Assembly: GCF_014873755.1 (NCBI RefSeq)
Contig: NZ_JADBEG010000001.1
Location: 64,501-128,500 of the forward strand
Source: Amycolatopsis lexingtonensis
GTDB lineage: Bacteria > Actinomycetota > Actinomycetes > Mycobacteriales > Pseudonocardiaceae
Direction of reading: 5' to 3'
Length of the DNA stretch: 64,000 bases
Both the position numbers and the translations under genes were made by a program. The notes beneath the pieces are model-generated. The model worked only from the letters and a program-made list of their open reading frames with translations, did not search any database and was not told where the DNA came from. Shown piece by piece: positions 50,580 through 58,630 of this stretch (position 1 is its first letter; each line of letters opens with the position of its first letter).

Positions 50580-50636
50580 GGAGAATTCCCCTCACTGGAA
50601 AATGGTGAGCCCGGATTGTGGACCCGCTCCCGGGCC

Positions 50637-50665
50637 TTGCCGCAAGCCCCGGGGTGCGCTATACA
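50637..50665 (+). promoter_or_regulatory. Sigma-70-like promoter
   Basis: TTGCCG and TATACA with a 17-bp spacer, each four of six to consensus. It points to an ATG at 50671, six bases after the -10 box, and to the STAS gene 165 bp downstream. Inferred. Confidence 0.45.
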
Positions 50666-50670
50666 GTGAA

Positions 50671-50802
50671 ATGGGGAGAGGGACGCGCGTGTCCTCTTCG
50701 AGTTCCGATCGTGCTGCTTCCGGTGTGCTCTCCCGGCCCGCTCAGCCTGCGCCCGCCCGGGCTCCTGACGTAACCTTTGATGACCGAACCCGGACCCGGT
50801 GA
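50671..50802 (+). CDS. Possible leaderless small open frame upstream of STAS gene
   Basis: A 43-codon frame starting MGRGTRVSSSSSDRAASG, no family known. No ribosome site, but the ATG lies exactly where transcription from the upstream promoter should start, so it could be translated leaderless. Composition (Ser, Arg, Pro, Ala) is close to a chance GC-rich frame, so it may not be real. Confidence 0.25.
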   Translation: MGRGTRVSSSSSDRAASGVLSRPAQPAPARAPDVTFDDRTRTR

Positions 50803-50830
50803 GGAAAAACCCGGTCGGCAGGAGGTCAGG

Positions 50831-51154
50831 ATGACACTTCGCAGCGTGCTCCTCGGAGACGAGGTCATCTTGTCCGTCGACGGGGTCTTCGACGGCGGGT
50901 TGGCCCCCACCTACCACCAGGCGATCGAAGACGCCTTCGCCGCGGACGTCCGCCGGGTGGTGGTGGACCTCGTGCAGGCGACGGCGGTCGACGGCGGCGG
51001 CATCGCGGTCCTGGCCGCGACGGCGGCGGGCTGCGCCGCCCGCGAGACCCAGCTGATCATCGCGATGCCGCAGGGCGTCGAAGCCGTCATCACCGATCCG
51101 GCGCAGGTCAGGCTGCTCTTGCGCAGCTTCGAGCCCTGGCAGGACGCCGGTTAG
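50831..51154 (+). CDS. STAS-domain protein (anti-sigma-factor antagonist-like)
   Basis: This 107-residue protein has a single STAS fold: ILSVDGVFDGGLAPTYHQAIE, RRVVVDLVQATAVDGGGIAVLAATAAG. In SpoIIAA-type antagonists the phosphorylated Ser follows the Asp of the LxxL-D-S motif; here the position reads AVDGGG, without the Ser, so it may not be regulated by phosphorylation. The ATG has AGGAGG five bases upstream. No cognate kinase or sigma gene is adjacent. Ends overlapping the convergent chagasin-like gene by four bases. Confidence 0.82.
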   Translation: MTLRSVLLGDEVILSVDGVFDGGLAPTYHQAIEDAFAADVRRVVVDLVQATAVDGGGIAVLAATAAGCAARETQLIIAMPQGVEAVITDPAQVRLLLRSFEPWQDAG

Positions 51155-51459
51155 CGGACCCGGACGGTGAGCCGGAAGCGGCGCAGTTCGCTGTCCGGCG
51201 CCCACGGCCGCGCGTGCCGGGCCACCAGCGTCGTCTCACCCGGCCCGTCCGCGTGCAGGACGAACCGGTGTTCGCCGGTGCCGCTGGCCCGGTCCGCCAC
51301 CGGGTGGAGGGTCTCTTCGACCACTCGCAGCGGCGGTTCCGGGCCGTCGAGCACCCACTGGTAGCCGGTGCCCGCGTTCTCGGGCAGGCGCAGCTCCAGC
51401 CGCTCGCCGGGCGCGACGTCCGCCGCCGCGCCGTCGGCTTCGAGCGTGATCACCCGCAC
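51151..51459 (-). CDS. Chagasin-type cysteine-protease inhibitor (I42)
   Basis: This 102-residue Ig-like inhibitor has three loops that block papain-like active sites, seen as variants: L2 NAGTGYQW (consensus NPTTGY), L4 in DRASGTGEHRF (GxGG-like) and L6 HARPWAP (RPW). No signal peptide. It is the last gene of an operon with a papain-like protease encoded two genes upstream, so it is presumably the cognate inhibitor protecting the producer. The GTG start follows the previous stop by four bases. Confidence 0.88.
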   Translation of the reverse strand: MRVITLEADGAAADVAPGERLELRLPENAGTGYQWVLDGPEPPLRVVEETLHPVADRASGTGEHRFVLHADGPGETTLVARHARPWAPDSELRRFRLTVRVR

Positions 51460-51463
51460 GGGT

Positions 51464-51877
51464 TCACCAGAGGTAGATCTCGTGGATCAGGCCGTCGGCG
51501 GCCTCCGGGTAGGTGACCGAGCCGGCGAGTTTCGCCGACGTGGCGAGCATCAACAGCGCTTCGTGCACGCTGTCGCTGTTCGTCGCGATGCGCCGCCAGC
51601 CGACGGCGTCGACGAAGGCGTACCCGTTGCGGTCGGCGTTGTTCGTCCAGAGGGCGAGCACCTTCTTGTTCGACTGCCAGGCCGCGGCGGTGGTGACCGC
51701 GGCGGCGGCCTGCGGGGCACCCGGCGGGCTCAGGACGGGTTCGGCGGCCGGCTCGGCGACGACAGCGGCCGTCGCCGCGTGCAGCTGGTCGGGGGTGAGG
51801 GGCTGGGGCGCGTTGTCCGGGCTGGCGGCCGGAGCCACTGCCGTCGGCGCGCTGGACGGGCTGGTCGATGCGGCCAT
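51464..51877 (-). CDS. Stand-alone copy of the protease C-terminal domain
   Basis: This 137-residue protein has a low-complexity Ala/Pro/Ser N-terminal half (1-68). Residues 69-137 (SNKKVLALWTNNADRNGYAF, GWRRIATNSDS, GLIHEIYLW) repeat the C-terminal domain of the neighbouring protease (SVLGLWSNDQDRNTWAYL, MGWLHLAADDE, GTIIETYVF). No catalytic domain, no signal peptide. AGGAG, formed partly from the protease stop codon TAG, lies seven bases before the ATG. It could be a binding, targeting or decoy module. Confidence 0.8.
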   Translation of the reverse strand: MAASTSPSSAPTAVAPAASPDNAPQPLTPDQLHAATAAVVAEPAAEPVLSPPGAPQAAAAVTTAAAWQSNKKVLALWTNNADRNGYAFVDAVGWRRIATNSDSVHEALLMLATSAKLAGSVTYPEAADGLIHEIYLW

Positions 51878-51886
51878 CGCGGGCTC

Positions 51887-53017
51887 CTAGAAGACGTAGG
51901 TCTCGATGATCGTGCCGTTGTTGTTGAACGCGTTGACCGGACGGCCACCCTGCTTCGCGGCGATCAGCTCGATCAGCATCGCCTTGTTGATCACTTCGTC
52001 GTCGGCGGCCAGGTGCAGCCAGCCCATGTTCTGCAGGTACGCCCAGGTGTTGCGGTCCTGGTCGTTGCTCCACAGGCCGAGCACCGACGTCGAGCCGGTC
52101 CACGAGCGCAGGTTCACCGAGCCGACCTGCTCGACCTGCCAGGTCTCGATGCCGCATTCGCCGTAGGCGATCCGGAAGAAGCCGCCGTCGCCCCAGTTGG
52201 TGCTCCAGCTGTTCTTCGCGATCCAGCAGCCCTGGCTGTCGTCGTAGCCGACGAGCGACACGCAGTGGCCGCCGGCGAGCGCGCCGGTCACGTGCCGGTA
52301 GACGCCGGTCTTGTAGGAGAAGAAGTCCTGGTACACCAGGAAGCACGCGATGAGCGAGCCGCGCGCGGCCAGCTGTTCCTTCATCGCCGCGGGGTTGCCG
52401 GTCAGCGCCGTGTACGACGGCGTGGTCGCGAGCCGGTTCGGCCAGTCGGCGTTCAGCTTGGCGCCGGCGCGGTTGCGCGGGCTGTACGGGAAGTAGTCCT
52501 CGTAGGTGATGCCGACGTCGTGGCAGAACTTCAGCGCGCGCTCGGGCATCCAGCCGGTGTCGCAGGTCGCGCCGTCGTTCGCGCCGTGGGTGTAGAACAG
52601 GTGCGCTTCGGAGAGGTCCAGCTGCAGGCCGGGCTGGCCGCGGGTGAACGCGGCGACCGTCTCGATCGTGGCGGCGGTGCCGAAGGAAACGCAGGAACCG
52701 CAGTCGCCCTGGTCCTTGACCGGGGTGACGTAGTTGCCGCCGCCCGCGTTGCGGCTGTCGAACTGCGCGGCGGCGCCGGCCCCGGAAACGGCGGTGGCGC
52801 GGGCGGCTTCACCCTGGGCGAGGGATTTCGCCGTCGATTCCAGTTCCTGCCGTTCGGATTCCGGCGGGAGGGGAACACCCAGCCGGTGGCGGCGCTGGTC
52901 TTCTTCGAGGATGGTCATGGAGTTCTCGCCGGTGACCCAGGGATGGCCCTGCGCGGCGAGTTCGGTGCGGACCCGGTCGAGATCGACCGGTGACGCGGGG
53001 GTTCCGGGATCGGCCAT
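51887..53017 (-). CDS. Papain-family (C1) cysteine protease with propeptide and C-terminal domain
   Basis: This 376-residue protease has an unusual N-terminal region (1-92) with PWVTGENSMTILEEDQRRHR that probably acts as propeptide. The catalytic domain has oxyanion Gln103 and Cys109 in QGDCGSCVS, His251 in GGHCVSLVGYD, and Asn269 in AKNSWSTNWGDGG; the Trp that follows the catalytic Cys in papain is Val here. Residues about 305-376 form a small domain found again in the next gene. No signal peptide or twin-arginine motif is seen, so the enzyme is either cytoplasmic or exported by a non-classical route. GGGGAG precedes the ATG. The chagasin-like inhibitor is two genes downstream. Confidence 0.9.
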   Translation of the reverse strand: MADPGTPASPVDLDRVRTELAAQGHPWVTGENSMTILEEDQRRHRLGVPLPPESERQELESTAKSLAQGEAARATAVSGAGAAAQFDSRNAGGGNYVTPVKDQGDCGSCVSFGTAATIETVAAFTRGQPGLQLDLSEAHLFYTHGANDGATCDTGWMPERALKFCHDVGITYEDYFPYSPRNRAGAKLNADWPNRLATTPSYTALTGNPAAMKEQLAARGSLIACFLVYQDFFSYKTGVYRHVTGALAGGHCVSLVGYDDSQGCWIAKNSWSTNWGDGGFFRIAYGECGIETWQVEQVGSVNLRSWTGSTSVLGLWSNDQDRNTWAYLQNMGWLHLAADDEVINKAMLIELIAAKQGGRPVNAFNNNGTIIETYVF

Positions 53018-53155
53018 GATGACTCCCCAATCTTCGACGCCTCACGCGGCGGTGGCCGTGCCCGACCGGTTCTACTCCCGCCGCGGCGGTGTCCACCAGG
53101 GAGGTCATCCTTTTGCCGAGGAGCAGTTTTGTGGCGACCGGAAAATGGGGACCGG

Positions 53156-53446
53156 TCAAGAAATCTCGACCGGATCGTCGTTTTTCGAAACCCATTCCCG
53201 GGTGATCAGTTCTTCGGCGAAGATGGTGTCGATCTTCCGGCTCGCGGTCCGCAGTTTCGCGACGCCCGCGCCGAGCGGCACGAGGGCGGCCAGCGCCGCC
53301 GGCGGCCAGACGACCCCGGCGATGATCAGGGCCGACGCCGCGAAAACCGCCCGGAGGGTGACCCGGTGCCACGCGGGACGGGGCTTGGCGTGCCGTCCTC
53401 GCGAGGGGTGGGGAACGGGCCGCGCGAGGGCAGCGTGGACACTCAT
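53156..53446 (-). CDS. Small membrane protein upstream of protease operon
   Basis: This 96-residue protein has a basic N-terminal stretch (HPSRGRHAKPRPAWHR), then one or two membrane helices (VTLRAVFAASALIIAGVVWP, PAALAALVPLGAGVAKL), then a charged cytoplasmic tail ending EWVSKNDDPVEIS. No known family. The start is well supported by GGAGG five bases upstream. It reads in the same direction as the protease operon with a 138-bp gap, so it could be its first gene. The 215 bp between it and the kinase stop hold no clear feature. Confidence 0.65.
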   Translation of the reverse strand: MSVHAALARPVPHPSRGRHAKPRPAWHRVTLRAVFAASALIIAGVVWPPAALAALVPLGAGVAKLRTASRKIDTIFAEELITREWVSKNDDPVEIS

Positions 53447-53661
53447 CCAGACCTCCGGAATTCCGTGGAACCGGCCGGGCGGGGGATTCCCGGCGGTGGT
53501 GCCCGCTCGTTCGGCACACGGTGTGTGTCGAGGTGGGAGGCCTTCCGGTTACCGGTCGTTATTGCTTCGAGTCCGAATTCGGGAAATGTGGCTCACCGTT
53601 GTTTCGGACGCTTTTCGGCACCAGGGCCGTTCGGCCCGGATCCGCCCGCCGGACGTCCCGC

Positions 53662-55053
53662 TCAGGCGTTGTCGTGCCCGCCGGGCCCCTTGCCCTTGCC
53701 CCGGGTTTCGCCCTTCCCGGTCTTGCCCGGCTTGGTGGGCGGCGGGGCCGCGGGGGTGGGGGTCTCCTGGGTGACGGCGGCGGGTTCGAGCGACGGCGGG
53801 GTGACCGGCGGCGGCTGCGGGTCGGGGGTGCCGCGGTCGGCGAGCGGCGCGGAGGTGACGGACGGCGAGGTGGTCGCCGGCGTGGGTGGCTGGGCGGGGG
53901 TGGTGGTCCCGGTGTCCGGTTCGGTGACCAGGGTGGCGGCGAGCACGGCCACGGCGGCCACGGCGAGCGCCCCGCCGACGGCCATCCGGCGCCGGGCGGG
54001 CCGCGGGTCGGCCGGGGGCGCGGCGAGCGCGGCGGTCTCGGGGGGTGCGGAGTGCTCCGCCGAGGTGACGTCGAGTTGCTCGGGGGAGGCCGTGACCGCA
54101 CCGGCCGGAAGGCGCTCGACCGCCTCGAGCCTGCGTCGCCACAACGGGCGGCGGACCAGGGCGGTCACCGGCGCCGGGGCGTGCAGCAGCCGCCGCACCT
54201 CCTCCGCCGTCGGGCGATCGCCCGGCTCCCGGCGGGTCATCCGGCGCAGCGCGTGCGCCAGCGAGCTGGGCACCTCCGCCGGGATGCGCGGCGGCCGGCT
54301 GAGCCGGGCCATCGCCGCTTCGACCATCGTGCCCGCGTACTCGCGCTCGCCAGTCAGGCACTCCAGGAGGATCAGCCCCAGCGCGTACACGTCCGCCGGC
54401 GGGCCCGCCGGCTCACCGCTGACCTGCTCCGGGGCCAGGTACGCCGCGGTGCCCGGAACGACGCCCGTGCCCGTGATGTGCGTCGTGTCCAGTGCGTGCG
54501 CGATGCCGAAGTCGCCGATCAGCGGGCCGTCCGCGGACAGGAAAACATTCGCCGGCTTCAGGTCGCGGTGGACGACGCGGCGGGCGTGGACGTGGGCCAG
54601 GGCCTCGGCGAGGCCGTCGGCCAGCGCCGTCACCTCCGCCGCCGGCATCGGCCCGCCGAGGAGGCGCTCCGCCAGGTTTTCGCCCTCCACCAGCTGCATC
54701 ACCAGGTAGGTGCGGCCCTTCTCGCTCCCGCTGTCGAGCAGCGCGACCACGCCGGGGTGGCTGATGCCGGCCTGGATGGTCGTCTCGCGCAGCCGCCGCC
54801 GCTGGTCAACCGGCAGCGCGTCCCGGTCGTAGATCTTGACGGCGACCTCGCGGTCCAGCCGCAGGTCGTAGGCCCGGTAGACGCGGGCCGTGCCGCCGCT
54901 GCCGATCAGCCTGCCGACCTCGTAGCGCCCGGCCAGCAGGCCCGGCGGCCGTTCGTCGTCCGGCGCCCGGCGCGGGGTGGTGGTGAAATCGCCCAGCACG
55001 TAGCGGGCGCACGTGACGTCGTCCGAGTCGCCCGCCGTCGGGCGCCCCGTCAT
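53662..55053 (-). CDS. Transmembrane Ser/Thr protein kinase (PknB-like)
   Basis: This 463-residue Hanks-type kinase has the glycine loop GRYEVGRLIGSGGTARVYRA, VAVKIYD Lys, catalytic VVHRDLKPANVF, metal-binding GDFGIAHA, and YLAPEQVSGEPAGPPADVYALG. A membrane helix (AVGGALAVAAVAVLAATLV) precedes an extracytoplasmic Pro/Thr-rich tail of about 95 residues ending in Gly/Lys repeats. No PASTA domain. It probably senses envelope state and phosphorylates cytoplasmic targets. I chose ATG 55053; the frame continues to a TTG at 55173 but without ribosome site. Confidence 0.9.
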   Translation of the reverse strand: MTGRPTAGDSDDVTCARYVLGDFTTTPRRAPDDERPPGLLAGRYEVGRLIGSGGTARVYRAYDLRLDREVAVKIYDRDALPVDQRRRLRETTIQAGISHPGVVALLDSGSEKGRTYLVMQLVEGENLAERLLGGPMPAAEVTALADGLAEALAHVHARRVVHRDLKPANVFLSADGPLIGDFGIAHALDTTHITGTGVVPGTAAYLAPEQVSGEPAGPPADVYALGLILLECLTGEREYAGTMVEAAMARLSRPPRIPAEVPSSLAHALRRMTRREPGDRPTAEEVRRLLHAPAPVTALVRRPLWRRRLEAVERLPAGAVTASPEQLDVTSAEHSAPPETAALAAPPADPRPARRRMAVGGALAVAAVAVLAATLVTEPDTGTTTPAQPPTPATTSPSVTSAPLADRGTPDPQPPPVTPPSLEPAAVTQETPTPAAPPPTKPGKTGKGETRGKGKGPGGHDNA

Positions 55054-55211
55054 CCCGGCTTCGTCGGCCACGGGCGGCAAGTACCCCGATCCCGTGAACG
55101 GCAAACGTCGGAAGATCACGAAATCCCCGGACGTTCCGGCGCGGATCGCGGTGGGGGCCGAAACGGGGGACAATCGGGGGCGAGAGGCGCAGCCGACCTA
55201 GGAAGGCTCTG

Positions 55212-55754
55212 ATGGCCGACTACTACGGGAACCAGCCCCAGGACGTCCGCCCGGGGATCGACGCGCGCCGGCTGTGGGCGGGTGGCGTCGCGACGGCGGT
55301 GGTCGCGGCCCTGCTCGCGGTGGTCGGGCTGCTGATCGCGCGCGGCATCTTCGAGGTCGAAGTGCTCGCCCCAAAAGGCGAGGGCGTCTGGGGCAACGCG
55401 AGCACCACGACGTACGCGCTGGTCGCCGCCGCGGTGGCCCTGCTCGCCACCGGGCTGATGCACCTGCTGAGCGTGGCGACACCGGCGCCGTCCCAGTTCT
55501 TCGGCTGGATCATGGTGCTCGTCACGCTGATCGCCGTGGTGCTGCCGCTGACCCTCACGGTCGCCCCGAGCGCGAAGATCGCGACGGCCGTGATCAACCT
55601 GGTGCTCGGCCTGGCCATCGCCGCGGTGGTGAACAGCATGGCGGCCAGCGCCCGGACCCTGCACCGGCGCCGCAGGCAGCAGAGCGCGGCCCCGCCGCCG
55701 ACCCGGCAGCAGTGGACGCAGCAGGAGCCGCCGACCCAGTACTACGACCGCTGA
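55212..55754 (+). CDS. DUF6069 family membrane protein
   Basis: This 180-residue protein has four predicted membrane helices (AGGVATAVVAALLAVVGLLI, TTYALVAAAVALLATGLMHLL, FGWIMVLVTLIAVVLPLTL, IATAVINLVLGLAIAAVVNS), with a Gln/Pro-rich C-terminal tail ending TQYYDR. The pattern matches DUF6069, of unknown function, in actinomycetes. AGGAAGG precedes the ATG. The stop overlaps the next start (TGATG). It is divergent from the Ser/Thr kinase gene, with starts about 158 bases apart. Confidence 0.8.
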   Translation: MADYYGNQPQDVRPGIDARRLWAGGVATAVVAALLAVVGLLIARGIFEVEVLAPKGEGVWGNASTTTYALVAAAVALLATGLMHLLSVATPAPSQFFGWIMVLVTLIAVVLPLTLTVAPSAKIATAVINLVLGLAIAAVVNSMAASARTLHRRRRQQSAAPPPTRQQWTQQEPPTQYYDR

Positions 55755-56170
55755 TGGACGTCCGGGAGACGAACCGCCGCGTGATCCGGCAGTTCCGCGC
55801 GGGCGGCGAGGTGGAGGGCATGCACCGCGAGCGCCTGGTGCTGCTGACCACGACGGGCCGCCGCACGGGCGAGCCCCGCACGGTCCCGATGATGGTCCAC
55901 CACGACGGCGCCCGGCTGCTGGTGGTGGCTTCGAACATCGGCGCGCCGAAGCACCCGGACTGGTACCTGAACCTCGCCGACGACCCGCGGGTGAAGGTCG
56001 AGGCCGACGGCCACGAGTTCGAGGGCGAGGCGCTGCCGCTGCTGGGCGCGGACTACGTGCGGGCGTGGACGGAGCTGGAGCGGCACTACCCGTTCCTGGC
56101 CGAGCACCGGGAAAAGGCCCGGCAGGCCGGCCGGGTCATCCCGATCGTGGAACTGTCCGAAGAGGACTGA
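55754..56170 (+). CDS. F420H2-dependent (DDN-type) nitroreductase/quinone reductase family
   Basis: This 138-residue split-barrel protein has VLLTTTGRRTGEPRTVPMMV, ASNIGAPKHPDWYLNLADDPRVKVE and AWTELERHYPFLAEHREKA, the hallmark blocks of the deazaflavin-dependent nitroreductase family. It would use reduced F420 to reduce quinones or nitro compounds; substrate unknown. Coupled to the DUF6069 gene by TGATG. A strong terminator hairpin starts inside the last codons. Confidence 0.9.
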   Translation: MDVRETNRRVIRQFRAGGEVEGMHRERLVLLTTTGRRTGEPRTVPMMVHHDGARLLVVASNIGAPKHPDWYLNLADDPRVKVEADGHEFEGEALPLLGADYVRAWTELERHYPFLAEHREKARQAGRVIPIVELSEED

Positions 56171-56187
56171 AGCAGTCCTCTTCGGAC
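56155..56187. terminator. Bidirectional terminator hairpin
   Basis: Perfect 15-bp arms (56155-56169 and 56173-56187) with a 3-nt loop, between the converging nitroreductase-family gene and ABC permease gene. The left arm overlaps the stop codon. Confidence 0.8.
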
Positions 56188-56191
56188 GGTC

Positions 56192-56995
56192 CTACTTGCT
56201 CGCCACCCGCCGGTAGCGGGCCGTGGCCAGCGGGGCGAAGACCGCGATGATCGCCACGCAGCACAGGATCGAATACAACGCCGCGTGCTCGGCCGGCCAG
56301 CCCGTCGGCGCCGGGCCGAACCGGTTGCCGAACAGGTCCCTGGTCGCGTTGATCACCGCCGTGAACGGGTTCCAGTCCGCGATCGCCTTGAGGAACGCCG
56401 GGAGGGTCTGGGTCGGGACGAACGCCGAGGAGATGAAGCTCAGCGGGAACATCCAGATCAGCCCGGCGCTCTGCGCGACCTCGACGCTGCGCGCCGCCAG
56501 GCCGATCAGCGCGCCGACCCACGACAGCGCCCAGGCGAACATCAGCATCACCAGGTAGCCGAGCAGCGCGTCCCAGAAGCTGCCGCGGATGCGCCAGCCG
56601 ACGATCAGGCCGCACAGCGACATCACCACGAGCGCCACGACGCTGACCACGAGGTCCGACGTCGTGCGGCCGAGGATCACCGCGATCCGGGACATCGGCA
56701 GCGAGCGGAACCGGTCGATGATGCCCTTCTGCAGGTCGTTGGCGAAGCCGATGACGGTGAACGCCGAGTTGAACGCCACCGTCTGGGCGAAGATCCCCGC
56801 GATGAGGAACTCGCGGTACGCCGCGCCACCCGACTCGCCGCCGATCGCGTTGCCGAAGACGTAGGCGAACAGCAGCACGAACATGATCGGCTGCAAGGTC
56901 GCGGCCATCAGCCAGTCCGGGTTGCGGCGGACGTTCACCAGGTTGCGCCAGGTGATGACGCCGCCGTCCGAGATGCCCTTCGCGAGCGCGTTCAC
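56192..56995 (-). CDS. ABC-2 type permease (DrrB-like)
   Basis: This 267-residue membrane protein has six helices. TLQPIMFVLLFAYVFGNAIGG, FAQTVAFNSAFTVIGFANDLQKGIIDRFRSLPMSR and the late SSAFVPTQTLPAFLKAIADWNPFTAVINATRDL are classical for the daunorubicin-resistance DrrB family of exporters. GTG start overlapping the ATPase stop. Forms an exporter for lipids or drugs with the next gene; substrate unknown. Confidence 0.92.
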   Translation of the reverse strand: MNALAKGISDGGVITWRNLVNVRRNPDWLMAATLQPIMFVLLFAYVFGNAIGGESGGAAYREFLIAGIFAQTVAFNSAFTVIGFANDLQKGIIDRFRSLPMSRIAVILGRTTSDLVVSVVALVVMSLCGLIVGWRIRGSFWDALLGYLVMLMFAWALSWVGALIGLAARSVEVAQSAGLIWMFPLSFISSAFVPTQTLPAFLKAIADWNPFTAVINATRDLFGNRFGPAPTGWPAEHAALYSILCCVAIIAVFAPLATARYRRVASK

Positions 56996-57960
56996 TTCGC
57001 GGCCTCCTCGGCGCCGTGACCGGTCAGGGACAGGAAGACGTCGTCCAGCGTCGGCCGGTGCAGGCCGACGTCCTGGACGGCGATGCCCTGGGCGTCGAGC
57101 CGCCGCAGGGCCTCGATGAGGGCCTTGGGGCCGGTGTCGACGAGGATCTCCGCGCGCCGCGTGTGGTCGTCGCCCGAGGGGTCGCCGGTGCCCACTTCGC
57201 GCAGCACCTCCAGCGTGGCGGGCAGGTCCGCGGGGGAGGCGATGACGAGTTCCAGGCGTTCGCCGCCGGTCTGCGCCTTGAGCTCGTCGGCCGTGCCGCG
57301 GGCGATCACCTTGCCGTGGTCGATCACCACGATCGAGTCGGCGAGCTGGTCGGCTTCTTCGAGGTACTGGGTGGTCAGCAGCACGGTCGTGCCGTCGGCG
57401 ACCAGCTCCTTGATGACGCCCCAGGTGTCGAGGCGCCCGCCCGGGTCGAGGCCGGTGGTCGGCTCGTCGAGGACGACGACGGTCGGCTCGGCGACCAGCG
57501 CGCCGGCGAGGTCGAGCCGCCGCCGCATGCCGCCGGAATAGCCCTTGGCCGGCCGGTCGGCGGCCTCTTCGAGGGCGAACCGCGCGAGCAGCTCCCGGGC
57601 GCGGGAGCGGGCCGCCGCCTTGCGCCTGCCGTAGAGCCGCCCGACCATGTACAGGTTTTCGTAGCCGGTCAGGTTCTCGTCGACGGCCGCGTACTGCCCG
57701 GACAGCCCGATCCGGCGGCGCACCTGGTCCGGCTCGGCCAGGACGTCGTACCCGGCCACGTGCGCTTCGCCGGAGTCCGGGCGCAGCAACGTCGTCAGGA
57801 TGCGGACGGTGGTGGTCTTCCCGGCGCCGTTCGGGCCGAGCAGGCCGAGCACGCGCCCGGCCGGGATGTCGAGGTCGACGCCGTCGAGCGCGCGCGTCGA
57901 ACCGTAGGTCTTCACGAGCCCGCGTACCTGGACGGCGACGTCCGGTTCCGGCTGTGGCAT
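56992..57960 (-). CDS. ABC transporter ATPase (DrrA-like)
   Basis: This 322-residue ATPase has Walker A LLGPNGAGKTTTVRILTTLL, Q-loop SGQYAAVDENLTGYENL, signature YSGGMRRRLDLAGAL, Walker B VVVLDEPTTGLDPGGR, switch His near the end of LLTTQYLEEADQLAD, and a C-terminal DrrA regulatory domain (LHRPTLDDVFLSLTGH). With its partner permease it drives drug or lipid export. The start at 57960 begins MPQPEPDVAVQV. Confidence 0.93.
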   Translation of the reverse strand: MPQPEPDVAVQVRGLVKTYGSTRALDGVDLDIPAGRVLGLLGPNGAGKTTTVRILTTLLRPDSGEAHVAGYDVLAEPDQVRRRIGLSGQYAAVDENLTGYENLYMVGRLYGRRKAAARSRARELLARFALEEAADRPAKGYSGGMRRRLDLAGALVAEPTVVVLDEPTTGLDPGGRLDTWGVIKELVADGTTVLLTTQYLEEADQLADSIVVIDHGKVIARGTADELKAQTGGERLELVIASPADLPATLEVLREVGTGDPSGDDHTRRAEILVDTGPKALIEALRRLDAQGIAVQDVGLHRPTLDDVFLSLTGHGAEEAAK

Positions 57961-58038
57961 GTCGGCTCCCCTTCCGGTGACACCGACAAGCTAGGCCACA
58001 CTGTCCGCTTTGTCCTCCGGGTTTCTCCCGGAGAAGAG

Positions 58039-58548
58039 TCAGTTCGCCGAAAGCGTTACCGCGAATTCCGGCGGCGTCCGCAGGGACTGGAACACCACGC
58101 AATAGCGCTCGGTCAGCTTCTTGAGCGTGGCGAGCTGTTCTTCGGAAGCGTCCGTGTCGAGGTCGAACGACAGCCGGATCGCGCGGAAGCCCACCGGGGC
58201 GTCCTTCGCGACGGCCAGCGTGCCGCGGAAGTCGAGGTCGCCCTCGGCGCGGACGCGGCCACCGCGGACCTCGAGGCCCAGCGACGTCGCCACCGCCCGC
58301 AGCGTCACCCCGGCGCACGCGACGAGCGCCTCGAGCAGCATGTCCCCCGAACAGGCGAGGGTGCCGTCGCCGCCGGTCGCCGGGTGCAGCCCGGCTTCGA
58401 CGACCGCGCGGCCGGTTTCGACCTTGCAGGAGATGCCGAGACCGTCCAGTTCGGCGTCGGCGTGCAGTGTCACGACCGCGCTTTCCGGGTTTTCGCGGTA
58501 CTTGTCCTTGAGCGGGGCCTGGGTCGCGCGCAGTTCCTCGGTGTCCAT
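58039..58548 (-). CDS. OsmC-family protein
   Basis: This 169-residue OsmC/YhfA-like protein has two peroxidatic-type cysteines in LACSGDMLLEALVACAGVTL and a C-terminal CVVFQSLRTPPEF. Family members reduce organic hydroperoxides or are of unknown thiol function; the long helix between the two Cys is conserved. Monocistronic by position. A terminator for the downstream M4 protease gene lies upstream of its start. Confidence 0.88.
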   Translation of the reverse strand: MDTEELRATQAPLKDKYRENPESAVVTLHADAELDGLGISCKVETGRAVVEAGLHPATGGDGTLACSGDMLLEALVACAGVTLRAVATSLGLEVRGGRVRAEGDLDFRGTLAVAKDAPVGFRAIRLSFDLDTDASEEQLATLKKLTERYCVVFQSLRTPPEFAVTLSAN

Positions 58549-58574
58549 GGGCCGATTCTGCTCCGGAAAACGCG

Positions 58575-58610
58575 GAAGCGGGGAGACCGGTCGCCCGATC
58601 TCCCCGCTTC
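58575..58610. terminator. Terminator hairpin after the M4 protease gene
   Basis: Perfect 12-bp arms (58575-58586 and 58599-58610) and a 12-nt loop, 20 bp after the minus-strand stop at 58631. Confidence 0.75.
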
Positions 58611-58630
58611 GGCGGTTCAGTGTTTCAGTG

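Noticed and set aside
53521..55212. A 563-codon plus-strand gene
   Set aside because: It is antisense to a complete Hanks-type kinase and consists of Gly/Arg-rich low-complexity sequence.
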